Assembly (NCBI GenBank): GCA_964616465.1
Contig: CAZTTO010000011.1
Coordinates: 1-64,000, forward strand
DNA: 64,000 bases
Direction of reading: 5' to 3'
DNA from: JAFLBI01 sp964616465
Lineage (GTDB): Bacteria; Bacteroidota; Bacteroidia; Chitinophagales; Chitinophagaceae
Shown here: positions 43,220 to 50,698 of the stretch, piece by piece
How the letters are laid out: each line of letters starts with the position of its first letter
Position numbering within the stretch: position 1 is the first letter of the stretch
Notes under the pieces: generated by a model
What the model saw: the letters and a program-made list of their open reading frames with translations, nothing else
Databases searched by the model: none
Told to the model about the DNA's origin: nothing
Program-made: the position numbers and the translations under genes

Positions 43220-43619
43220 CGCGAATAGTTGATTCTTCCGGAGCTTTCCCAAAAATTTTATAAATACTATCAACAACATAAACACTGCTGCCTCGCCAAG
43301 GCAAAGTGCCGAAGTAACGCTTGTAATGTAATTCCATTTCCTTTCCAGCATTCTCCATCAACTTTTGAGCGATTCTTTCATCTTCTACACTAAAATCAAA
43401 CTCATTGCTTTGCACATTGGCTCTAAATCCACTTTGGATAATTTTACCTTCATAAGTTTTAAAGACCACACCCTTATGCTGAAAAGTATTGAGCACACCC
43501 GCTTTGGTACCTTCTGAATATACAAAATAAAATCTCCACCAGATTACTACAGCTACAACTACTAACAAAAAGAGTAGTCCATAGCCCATTATTTTTTTTC
43601 CCATACTTTTATAGTCCAT
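43212..43619 (-). CDS. Membrane-anchored hypothetical protein
   Basis: A 135-residue protein with one N-terminal membrane helix (about 11-30, GYGLLFLLVVVAVVIWWRFYFVY) and a soluble domain of about 100 residues (TFQHKGVVFKTYEGKIIQSGF ... DERIAQKLMENAGKEMELHYKRYF). I recognise it as a recurring small Bacteroidota family without a known role. The start lies within the last 11 bp of the M28 peptidase gene, so it is translated from the same transcript. It probably faces the periplasm. Confidence 0.7.
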   Translation of the reverse strand: MDYKSMGKKIMGYGLLFLLVVVAVVIWWRFYFVYSEGTKAGVLNTFQHKGVVFKTYEGKIIQSGFRANVQSNEFDFSVEDERIAQKLMENAGKEMELHYKRYFGTLPWRGSSVYVVDSIYKIFGKAPEESTIRAK

Positions 43620-44979
43620 ATTTGTCTACAAGATAAATCAAAGCTGCCATTGTTACAGCACCTAAATGAAGTTCTCTTTTATTCACTGCTTCAAACACAT
43701 CGCTTTGTGCGTGGTGATAATCGAAATAACGCTGACTATCGGGTGACAACCCCGCAACGGGAGTTCCAAATGCACGGTTCAAAGGACCAATATCTGCACC
43801 CCCGCCCCCTGGATTAATATTATCAATTCCGTATGGTTTTAAAAGTGGCAACCAAGATCTAATTTTTTGAAATTGTTCTCCTTTTGCGGTTACCCCAAAA
43901 GCGCGCGGTGTGAAACCACCAGCATCGCTTTCCAATGCAAACACATGCTTTTCGCCTCTTTGTTTAGCGCGATCTGCATAAGCTGTAGCACCACGCAACC
44001 CATTTTCTTCATTGGCAAATAAAACGAAACGAATGGTACGCTTTGGCTGATATCCTAAAGCACGAAAAGACCGTAAAATTTCTATGGTTTGTACACAGCC
44101 TGCTCCATCATCATGCGCACCTTCACCAATATCCCAACTATCGAGGTGACCACCCACAGTTATAATTTCATCAGGAAATTCAGTGCCTTTTATTTCACCA
44201 ATAACATTGTGTGCAATAGTGTCGGGAGCAAACCTACCATTGGTAACTAATTTAGCATGCATTTTTTCACCTTGCTGATATGCTTCCCAAATAGCATCTG
44301 CATCTCTCAACCCCAATGCCATCGCAGGAATTTTTGGAAAAGAATCGTTGTAAGCTGTTGAACCTGTATGCGGAAAGTTATCGGTTGCATCTGAAAGCGA
44401 ACGAATCATTAATCCCACTGCACCATACTTTGCAACAATACCAGGACTACTTCTTCTATATGCACCAACAGCACCGTACGATCTAAACGTAAGCACTTCT
44501 GCCGGATCAAAAGCATGGTTAAAGAAAACAATCTTCCCTTTTACTTTATCACGAGCAGCTTCTAACTCACCAAAATTCGAAAAAGCAATCACTTCCCCAG
44601 CAACTCCTTTAGCACCAGAACCCATAGAATTGCCTAAAGCCACAGCTTGTATAGGACGAAGAACAGTTTTTCCATCCTTCTGCAATAAATAAGCTTCATC
44701 TTTCCCCCCTCTTTTCCAGTTGGGAACCATACACTCTTGTAACTCTACTGCGTCTGCACCAGACTCTTTCATCACTTTTGCACCCCAAGCAGATGCTTTG
44801 TTATAGGCTTCTGACCCAGATATACGATGTCCAATCTTTTTAGTGAGATCGCGCAAGTGGTCATAGGCTTTGCCTCTACGCATGATTTCTTCCGACAATT
44901 GACGAATAAACAGCGAATCAGTTTCAGTCGCTAATACCAATAGTGGTGTTAAACAAAGGCCAAGTAAAATTTTCTTCAT
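43609..44979 (-). CDS. Secreted M28 family zinc peptidase
   Basis: A 456-residue exported protein (signal peptide about 1-17, ending VLAT). It has a PA-type insert and an M28 catalytic domain with two-zinc ligands: GGHLDSWDIGEGAHDDGAG (about 277-295) holds His and Asp, FANEENGLRGA has the catalytic Glu pair, ESDAGG gives a further Asp, and the last His lies in DYHHAQSD near 427. It should cleave N-terminal residues from peptides outside the inner membrane. It diverges from bshA. TATCTTTA sits 4 nt before its ATG. Confidence 0.9.
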   Translation of the reverse strand: MKKILLGLCLTPLLVLATETDSLFIRQLSEEIMRRGKAYDHLRDLTKKIGHRISGSEAYNKASAWGAKVMKESGADAVELQECMVPNWKRGGKDEAYLLQKDGKTVLRPIQAVALGNSMGSGAKGVAGEVIAFSNFGELEAARDKVKGKIVFFNHAFDPAEVLTFRSYGAVGAYRRSSPGIVAKYGAVGLMIRSLSDATDNFPHTGSTAYNDSFPKIPAMALGLRDADAIWEAYQQGEKMHAKLVTNGRFAPDTIAHNVIGEIKGTEFPDEIITVGGHLDSWDIGEGAHDDGAGCVQTIEILRSFRALGYQPKRTIRFVLFANEENGLRGATAYADRAKQRGEKHVFALESDAGGFTPRAFGVTAKGEQFQKIRSWLPLLKPYGIDNINPGGGGADIGPLNRAFGTPVAGLSPDSQRYFDYHHAQSDVFEAVNKRELHLGAVTMAALIYLVDKYGL

Positions 44980-44983
44980 GGCT

Positions 44984-44991
44984 TAAAGATA
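44984..44991 (-). promoter_or_regulatory. Start-proximal -7 box, M28 peptidase
   Basis: Minus strand: TATCTTTA, then AGCC, then ATG 44979. Same spacing and almost the same bases as before dut and the DUF4292 gene. Confidence 0.45.
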
Positions 44992-45084
44992 AAGTGAATT
45001 GTTACATCTTGAATCCATCTATGTGGATGAATGGCTCAACAGTTTGCCTTTTTCATTGTTACTTCGTGTAACAAAACAACATAC

Positions 45085-46230
45085 ATGAAAATTGGCATCT
45101 CCTGTTACCCTACATATGGCGGAAGTGGCGTATTAGCAACCGAACTAGGAAAAGCTCTAGCAGATGAAGGTCACCAAGTACACTTTATTACATACCAGCA
45201 GCCTGTTCGACTTAACGTATTCAATGCCAATATTTTTTATCATGAGGTACGCGTGCCGACTTATCCCTTATTCGATTATCCGCCGTATGAAATTGCCTTG
45301 GCAAGCACAATGGTAGATGTCATCGTAAACCATGATTTAGATATCATGCATGTGCATTATGCCATTCCACATGCATCCGCTGCGTATATGGCTAAACAAA
45401 TTGTTTTGCAACAAACAGGCAGAAATATTCCTGTAATTACTACCCTACATGGTACTGATATAACGCTGGTAGGCAGAGATAAAACTTATGCGCCAGTTGT
45501 TACCTTTTCAATCAACCAAAGCGATGTAATTACTGCCGTTTCGCAAAACCTAAAAGATGAAACGCTGAAGTCTTTTACCATTACAAAGGAAATAGAAGTC
45601 ATAACCAACTTTGTTGACCTTGAAAGATTTAATATCCAAGCTATTGATGCGTTTAGAAAAGTGATTGCACCAAAAGGTGAAAAAATATTGGTGCACGCCT
45701 CCAACTTTAGAAAAGTAAAACGAGTGCAAGATGTTGTAAAGGCATTTGCTGAAATTCGTCAGCATGTACCTGTTAAACTATTAATGGTAGGCGATGGTCC
45801 TGAAAGGCCGGTTATGGAAGATTTGGTTAGAGAGTTGAATATTGATGAAGATGTTCGCTTTGTAGGAAAGCAAGAACAAATTGAAGAAATCCTAGCTGTA
45901 AGTGACATTTTCTTATTGCCATCAGAATATGAAAGTTTTGGATTAGCTGCACTTGAAGCTATGGCAGCACATAATATTGTCATCAGCAGCAATGCTGGTG
46001 GTTTACCAGAGATTAACATTCATGGAAAGACGGGCTATTTAACACCTGTGGGTGATGTAGAAGCTATTAAAGTGGCTGCGCTAGAAGTATTACAAGACGA
46101 CAAAAAGCTGCTGCAAATGAAACAAGCAGCCTTTGAACAGGCACAGAAATTTGATATTCACCACATCCTTCCTAAATACGAAGAGTTGTATAGTCGCTAT
46201 TGCAGGATGGACGTGTGCAACAACGCTTAA
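45085..46230 (+). CDS. bshA: N-acetyl-alpha-D-glucosaminyl L-malate synthase BshA
   Basis: A 381-residue GT4 enzyme that joins GlcNAc from UDP-GlcNAc to L-malate, the first step of bacillithiol synthesis. MKIGISCYPTYGGSGVLATELGKALADEGHQVHFITYQQPVRL at the N-terminus is diagnostic, as are HVHYAIPHASAAYMAKQI and TTLHGTDITLVGRD; the C-terminal half has LPSEYESFGLAALEAMA. The frame is open back to 45031, but ATG 45085 gives the family start. bshB and bshC are not in the window. It ends tail to tail with the class III aminotransferase, sharing TTAA. Confidence 0.92.
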   Translation: MKIGISCYPTYGGSGVLATELGKALADEGHQVHFITYQQPVRLNVFNANIFYHEVRVPTYPLFDYPPYEIALASTMVDVIVNHDLDIMHVHYAIPHASAAYMAKQIVLQQTGRNIPVITTLHGTDITLVGRDKTYAPVVTFSINQSDVITAVSQNLKDETLKSFTITKEIEVITNFVDLERFNIQAIDAFRKVIAPKGEKILVHASNFRKVKRVQDVVKAFAEIRQHVPVKLLMVGDGPERPVMEDLVRELNIDEDVRFVGKQEQIEEILAVSDIFLLPSEYESFGLAALEAMAAHNIVISSNAGGLPEINIHGKTGYLTPVGDVEAIKVAALEVLQDDKKLLQMKQAAFEQAQKFDIHHILPKYEELYSRYCRMDVCNNA

Positions 46231-47429
46231 TGCTTAGATGCTACCTCAGCAATGGCATCTTGAACTACAAATGCTAAGGTTCGTAAAGTTGGTTCGTCAA
46301 TACATAATGGTGGCGCAAGTCGAATAGATTCTGGAGCAAACAAAAACCAATCGGTAATAACTCCTCTTTGGATACAAGCTTTTGCTACTTGCTTACAAAA
46401 TTCTGATGAAGGTAAAATCAATGATCCCCACAATCCGATTTGTGAATGACATTGTATAGCAGGATGCTTAATAAGTGAAAACAAAAGCTGTCCCTTTTCT
46501 TCAGCATCCTTCCACCATTGCTTTTGTAATAACAACTCCAATGCTGCTTTTCCTGCAGCACAACTAACCGGATGGCCTCCAAAAGTGGTGATATGTCCAA
46601 GTACAGGCTGATCTGTCAAAGATTGCATAGCGTCATAACTTGCTATAAAAGCACCCAATGGCATGCCACCACCCAGCGCCTTTCCTAACAACAAAATATC
46701 TGGCACAACACCACTGTGCTCAAAAGCAAACAGTTGACCCGTTCTACCAAAACCGCTTTGTATTTCATCAAAAATAAGCAAGGCACCAACCTCATTGCAA
46801 CGTGTACGTACTGCGGTAAGCCAAGAAGCAGCTGCAGGCCGAACTCCACTTTCAGCTTGTACTGGTTCAATGATAACACAAGCTGTTTTCTCTGTTATAG
46901 ATGCTATTAAAGAAGCACTATGATAATCCTCGTGACGAATATCGGGTAGCAGTGGACGATAGGCTTGTCGCCAATATTCATCTCCCATCACACTCAAGGC
47001 ACCCTGTGTGCTTCCATGATATGCATTTTTACATGCAATCATTTCTGTTCTGCCCGTTATGCGCTTAGCTAATTTCATGGCACCTTCTGTTGCTTCAGCT
47101 CCACTATTGGTGAAATAAACGGTAGACAATGAATTGGGTAGAATAGAAGCCAACAACTGCGCATAAGCTACTTGTGGTTGTTGAATGAACTCACCATAAA
47201 CAATCAAATGAGTGTAAGCAGCCGCTTGCTCTTGAATAGCTTTTACCACTTCAGGCTGACTATGACCAATATTGGCAACACTGAACCCTGATATGGCATC
47301 TATATAAGCTTTACCCGAAGCATCGTACAAATAGCAACCCGCGGCTTTAACCATTTCAAGCGCTATTGGCTCAGGTGAAGTTTGTGCCAAATGTTTAAAA
47401 AAAAGTTGCCTATTGGAAAATAAATCCAT
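46227..47429 (-). CDS. Class III aminotransferase (ornithine/acetylornithine type)
   Basis: A 400-residue fold-type I PLP enzyme of subgroup III. YFTNSGAEATEGAMKLAKRITGR (about 107-129) is the phosphate-binding block, CKNAYHGSTQGALSVMG follows, LLIFDEIQSGFGRTGQLFAFEHSGVVPDILLLGKALGGGMPLGAF holds the cofactor Asp and the Schiff-base Lys (about 250). Substrate cannot be fixed: candidates are acetylornithine, ornithine or another omega-amino acid. The frame is open to 47606, overlapping the carbonic-anhydrase-like gene; the ATG at 47429 (MDLFSNRQLFFKHL) is preferred because it leaves 55 bp between the divergent starts. Confidence 0.87.
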   Translation of the reverse strand: MDLFSNRQLFFKHLAQTSPEPIALEMVKAAGCYLYDASGKAYIDAISGFSVANIGHSQPEVVKAIQEQAAAYTHLIVYGEFIQQPQVAYAQLLASILPNSLSTVYFTNSGAEATEGAMKLAKRITGRTEMIACKNAYHGSTQGALSVMGDEYWRQAYRPLLPDIRHEDYHSASLIASITEKTACVIIEPVQAESGVRPAAASWLTAVRTRCNEVGALLIFDEIQSGFGRTGQLFAFEHSGVVPDILLLGKALGGGMPLGAFIASYDAMQSLTDQPVLGHITTFGGHPVSCAAGKAALELLLQKQWWKDAEEKGQLLFSLIKHPAIQCHSQIGLWGSLILPSSEFCKQVAKACIQRGVITDWFLFAPESIRLAPPLCIDEPTLRTLAFVVQDAIAEVASKH

Positions 47430-47484
47430 CTTCTGATCTGTTCTGAGAATAAATGATGAAATTAGAGCACGAAATTCGTTGTTT

Positions 47485-48024
47485 ATGGCCACAATTCTTC
47501 CAATAAAAGATAAGTATCCACAATTTGGTGCCGACTGCTTTGTTGCGCCCAATGCCACCATCGTTGGAGATGTGGTAATGGGAAACGAATGTAGTATCTG
47601 GTTCAACGCTGTTGTGAGAGGCGATGTTCACTACATCAAAATGGGTAATAAGGTGAATGTGCAAGATGGTGCAGTTATTCATTGTACCTATCAAAAACAT
47701 CCAACTGAAATTGGGAACCATGTTTCTATTGGACATAATGCGTTGGTTCATGGATGTACCTTACACGATAATGTATTAATTGGTATGGGTGCCATTGTTA
47801 TGGATCGTTGTGTTGTGCACAGCAATTCCATTATAGCTGCAGGTGCTGTATTACTTGAAGGGACAGTAGTTGAAGCGGGTTCTATTTATGCTGGCGTGCC
47901 CGCCAAAAAAGTAAAGGACATTTCTCAAGAGTTGATTCATGGTGAAATTGATAGAATTGCCAACAACTATACACACTATGCTTCATGGCTCTCACCCTAC
48001 AATGAAGCACCTCAAAACAAATAA
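47485..48024 (+). CDS. Gamma-carbonic anhydrase-like left-handed beta-helix protein
   Basis: A 179-residue hexapeptide-repeat protein of the gamma-carbonic anhydrase/YrdA group. AVVRGDVHYIKMGNKVNVQDGAVIHC and HVSIGHNALVHGCTLHDNVLIGMGAIVMD (about 80-108) carry the three His that would hold zinc, and SIYAGVPAKKVKDI ends the helix. Many such proteins have no proven anhydrase activity. TTG 47479 would add two residues; ATG 47485 is more natural (MATILPI). The small lipoprotein gene follows after 1 bp. Confidence 0.88.
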   Translation: MATILPIKDKYPQFGADCFVAPNATIVGDVVMGNECSIWFNAVVRGDVHYIKMGNKVNVQDGAVIHCTYQKHPTEIGNHVSIGHNALVHGCTLHDNVLIGMGAIVMDRCVVHSNSIIAAGAVLLEGTVVEAGSIYAGVPAKKVKDISQELIHGEIDRIANNYTHYASWLSPYNEAPQNK

Positions 48025-48025
48025 T

Positions 48026-48241
48026 ATGAGAAAACTAACAACTGGAGTTTTAGTCCTTTTTCTGCTTTTCAGCCTTGGCTCTTGTCAGGCTATTAAACGC
48101 ATGTTCCAACCCAAAGAAAAAGCAGTTGGTTGTCAGCCTTCAGGTAAAGCTGTGGGTGCAGAAAAATTAGCTTCTGGAGATCCAAAAGCTGAAAAACAAG
48201 CCAAAAAAGCCGGAAAATTCAAGTACGATACGATGTACTAA
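48026..48241 (+). CDS. Small lipoprotein, 71 residues
   Basis: A 71-residue protein with a lipoprotein signal (MRKLTTGVLVLFLLFSLGSC, lipid-modified Cys20) and a mature part of only about 50 residues rich in Lys, Ala and Gly (KAVGCQPSGKAVGAEKLASG, then KAEKQAKKAGKFKYDTMY). No family recognised. It starts 1 bp after the carbonic-anhydrase-like gene and ends sharing CTAA with rsgA. It is probably anchored to the outer or inner membrane. Confidence 0.72.
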   Translation: MRKLTTGVLVLFLLFSLGSCQAIKRMFQPKEKAVGCQPSGKAVGAEKLASGDPKAEKQAKKAGKFKYDTMY

Positions 48242-49173
48242 TAGCCAGGTTTTTCCATGGAAGCATGGATATTCAAATAGCTTTCAAATCGCTGCATAGC
48301 AATTTCTCCAGATTCAATTGCTGCCTTTATAGCGCATCCAGGCTCATGTAAATGTTGGCAATTGTTAAACTGACAATCATTGATTCGGTCTCTCATTTCA
48401 GGGAAATAATGCGATAATTCTTCAGGCTCTATTCCCACAATTCCAAACTCTCGCACCCCAGGAGTATCTATCACGCAACCCCCATTAGGCAGATCGTGCA
48501 TTTCAGCAAAAGTTGTAGTATGCATTCCTTTTCCGCTCCATTCACTCACAGCAGCTGTTCTTAATTCTAGTTCCGGAAAGAGCACATTCATCAAACTTGA
48601 CTTCCCCACCCCACTGTGTCCACTCAGTAAAGTTTTCTTATGTACAAGTGCAGCTTTTAAATCGTCTAACCCTTCCTCTGTTACAGTACTGGTAACTAGT
48701 ACTTGATAACCAATTTCTGTATACATTGCTTTCCAATCTTCCAACTGCTGCATTTCTTTTGCCCTATAGACATCCACCTTGTTGAATACCAAAATAGCTG
48801 GCACATGAAAGGCTTCACAGGAAACCAAAAATCGATCTACAAATCCCTGCGATGTTCGTGGCTCTCTCAATGTAATAAAAACCATACTCTGATCGAGGTT
48901 GGCGGCAATGATATGGTGCTGTCGCTTGCTATGTGGCGACTGGCGAATGACGTAATTTTTTCTTGGAAGAATATCGCTAATCGTCACCGTTGTTTCTGGC
49001 AAATCTTCAATTTCCACCAACACTTCATCGCCTACAGCAATTGGATTGGTAGAACTGATGCCTTCCATTTTAAAGTGCCCACGAATACGTGCAGGATGCA
49101 TTTTTCCATCCTCAGTTCGTACTAAGTACCAACTTCCGGTGGATTTATATACAACGGCCTGCATTTGCTTCAT
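48238..49173 (-). CDS. rsgA: Ribosome small-subunit-dependent GTPase A
   Basis: A 311-residue circularly permuted GTPase that helps mature the 30S subunit. An OB-fold lies at the N-terminus (about 1-70). The G motifs appear in permuted order: NKVD (about 121-124, G4), SGHSGVGKSSLMNVLF (about 179-194, G1), TTTF (G2) and DTPGVREF (G3). A C-terminal zinc module is shown by CQFNNCQHLHEPGCAI. ATG 49173 (MKQMQAVVYKSTG) is chosen over the frame's open start at 49191; TACTTTG lies 5 nt before it. It ends tail to tail with the small lipoprotein. Confidence 0.95.
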   Translation of the reverse strand: MKQMQAVVYKSTGSWYLVRTEDGKMHPARIRGHFKMEGISSTNPIAVGDEVLVEIEDLPETTVTISDILPRKNYVIRQSPHSKRQHHIIAANLDQSMVFITLREPRTSQGFVDRFLVSCEAFHVPAILVFNKVDVYRAKEMQQLEDWKAMYTEIGYQVLVTSTVTEEGLDDLKAALVHKKTLLSGHSGVGKSSLMNVLFPELELRTAAVSEWSGKGMHTTTFAEMHDLPNGGCVIDTPGVREFGIVGIEPEELSHYFPEMRDRINDCQFNNCQHLHEPGCAIKAAIESGEIAMQRFESYLNIHASMEKPGY

Positions 49174-49178
49174 GGCTG

Positions 49179-49186
49179 CAAAGTAA
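49179..49186 (-). promoter_or_regulatory. Start-proximal -7 box, rsgA
   Basis: Minus strand: TTACTTTG, then CAGCC, then ATG 49173. TACTTTG lacks one spacer base of TAnnTTTG. Confidence 0.35.
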
Positions 49187-49241
49187 AACATTCAGACCGT
49201 TTGAATTGTAATAGTTCTGACTGCTTTGGCAGCCGAATGAA

Positions 49242-49249
49242 TATCTTTG
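49242..49249 (+). promoter_or_regulatory. Start-proximal -7 box, menG/ubiE
   Basis: TATCTTTG, an exact TAnnTTTG match, then CAGCTT and ATG 49256. Transcription from it would start at or within a few bases of the ATG, so the open TTG start at 49247 cannot be used. Confidence 0.55.
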
Positions 49250-49255
49250 CAGCTT

Positions 49256-49999
49256 ATGGCCAAATACGCACACGATCAGATTGTTCCTTTTGAGCACGGA
49301 AAAGGATCGAAGAAAGAACAGGTAGCTGAAATGTTTAACAAAATAGCATTTCGATATGATTTCATTAATCGCTTTTTGAGCGTTGGCATTGATGTTGCCT
49401 GGCGGAAAAAAGCCATTCAACAACTAAAAGCCTTACAACCGCAGGAAGTATTGGATATAGCAACCGGCACAGGTGATGTTGCTATGATGACTTATAAAAT
49501 GCTTCGCCCTAAAAAAATTATTGGAATTGACATTTCTACAGGTATGTTGGATATTGGCCGAAAAAAAGTTGCTATTCCGCCCTATCAGTCGCATATTGAA
49601 TTACTAGAAGGAGACAGTGAGGCCATTCCATTTGAAGACAATCGTTTTGATGCTATAACTGTGGCATTTGGGGTGCGTAACTTTGAAAACTTAGAGTTAG
49701 GTCTGAAAGAAATGTTAAGGGTGCTTCGCCCTGGCGGAAAAGCCGTTATCTTAGAGTTTTCAAAACCACGGTTTTGGCTGGCAGAAAAGTTTTATCAGCT
49801 TTATATGAAACTGGTAGCTCCTAATATTGCGAAGGCATTTAACAGCAATAAAGAAGCCTATCAATATCTTAACGAAAGCGTACAAGCTTTTCCTGAAGGA
49901 AACCGATTTATACAAATCATGCATGAAACAGGATTTACGCAAACCTATTTAAGAACCTTGAGTTTTGGCATATGTACGATTTATTGCGGAAGCAAGTAA
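49256..49999 (+). CDS. menG: Demethylmenaquinone methyltransferase (MenG/UbiE)
   Basis: A 247-residue class I SAM methyltransferase that completes menaquinone. VAEMFNKIAFRYDFINRFLSVGIDVAWRKKAI is the UbiE N-terminal signature, VLDIATGTGDVAMMTYK is SAM motif I, and DAITVAFGVRNFENLELGLKEMLRVLRPGGKAVILEFSKP is the family block after motif III. Bacteroidota use menaquinone, so MenG is the likely role. Its last 28 bp overlap the porT-like gene, an arrangement I remember from other Bacteroidota. Confidence 0.94.
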   Translation: MAKYAHDQIVPFEHGKGSKKEQVAEMFNKIAFRYDFINRFLSVGIDVAWRKKAIQQLKALQPQEVLDIATGTGDVAMMTYKMLRPKKIIGIDISTGMLDIGRKKVAIPPYQSHIELLEGDSEAIPFEDNRFDAITVAFGVRNFENLELGLKEMLRVLRPGGKAVILEFSKPRFWLAEKFYQLYMKLVAPNIAKAFNSNKEAYQYLNESVQAFPEGNRFIQIMHETGFTQTYLRTLSFGICTIYCGSK

Positions 50000-50691
50000 T
50001 CCTGTTTTGTAGTTTTCTGATCAGCAGCACTGCTTTGTTCGGACAGTCGCAAATGCACCGTCCCGACCATGATGATTGGTCGTATTATTTTGGTATTACC
50101 CTAGGCTATAATAATTCTCACCTACATGCTACCAAGCACCCAAGGTTTTTACAATCGGATAGTATCTTAAGTGCAAATCCACTCAGTGGCGGCGGGATCA
50201 ACCTTGGCTTGCATGCAACTTTGCGTATCAGCGATTACTGGCAGTTTAGAATTAATCCACAGCTTATGCTTGGCGGCGCTCAAAGTATAGCTTATGAATT
50301 AGGTACAGCCCGACCCGGAGAGCCTTTGGTACAAAAACAAGTGCTTCCAACCACCATTTTAGCCTTGCCTATGCATTTTAAATTCAATTCTGATAGAATT
50401 GGAAATTTTAGAGCGTATCTATTGGGAGGTGTGAGGTATCACTATGATATGTCGAGCAATGCTACTGCAAGAAATGCTGAAGACCTAGTCAAACTTCGTG
50501 CATCCGATTGGGGCTTAGAAGCTGGGGTTGGATTTAATTTCTTTTTGCCATTTGTTACAATTTCACCTGAAATAAAATTCTCTCAGGGCATTTCTAATAT
50601 TCACCAGCGAGATCCTGCGCTCAAATTCTCGAATGTATTAGATCGTATTCAATCGCGCATGATTTTCTTCTCTATTCATATTGAAGATTAA
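49972..50691 (+). CDS. porT: PorT-like outer-membrane protein (type IX secretion)
   Basis: A 239-residue exported beta-barrel protein. The signal peptide is about 1-25 (ending LFGQ), then FGITLGYNNSHLHATKHPRFLQSDSILS, a run of amphipathic strands, and GVGFNFFLPFVTISPEIKFSQGISN near the C-terminus, which fits the eight-stranded PorT barrel. PorT is needed for type IX secretion in Porphyromonas. The ubiE-porT order supports the call. Overlaps menG by 28 bp. Confidence 0.82.
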   Translation: MYDLLRKQVILFCSFLISSTALFGQSQMHRPDHDDWSYYFGITLGYNNSHLHATKHPRFLQSDSILSANPLSGGGINLGLHATLRISDYWQFRINPQLMLGGAQSIAYELGTARPGEPLVQKQVLPTTILALPMHFKFNSDRIGNFRAYLLGGVRYHYDMSSNATARNAEDLVKLRASDWGLEAGVGFNFFLPFVTISPEIKFSQGISNIHQRDPALKFSNVLDRIQSRMIFFSIHIED

Positions 50692-50698
50692 TGCATTT

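Noticed and set aside
47430..47606. N-terminal extension of the class III aminotransferase
   Set aside because: It would overlap the start of the carbonic-anhydrase-like gene by over 100 bp and adds nothing found in the family.
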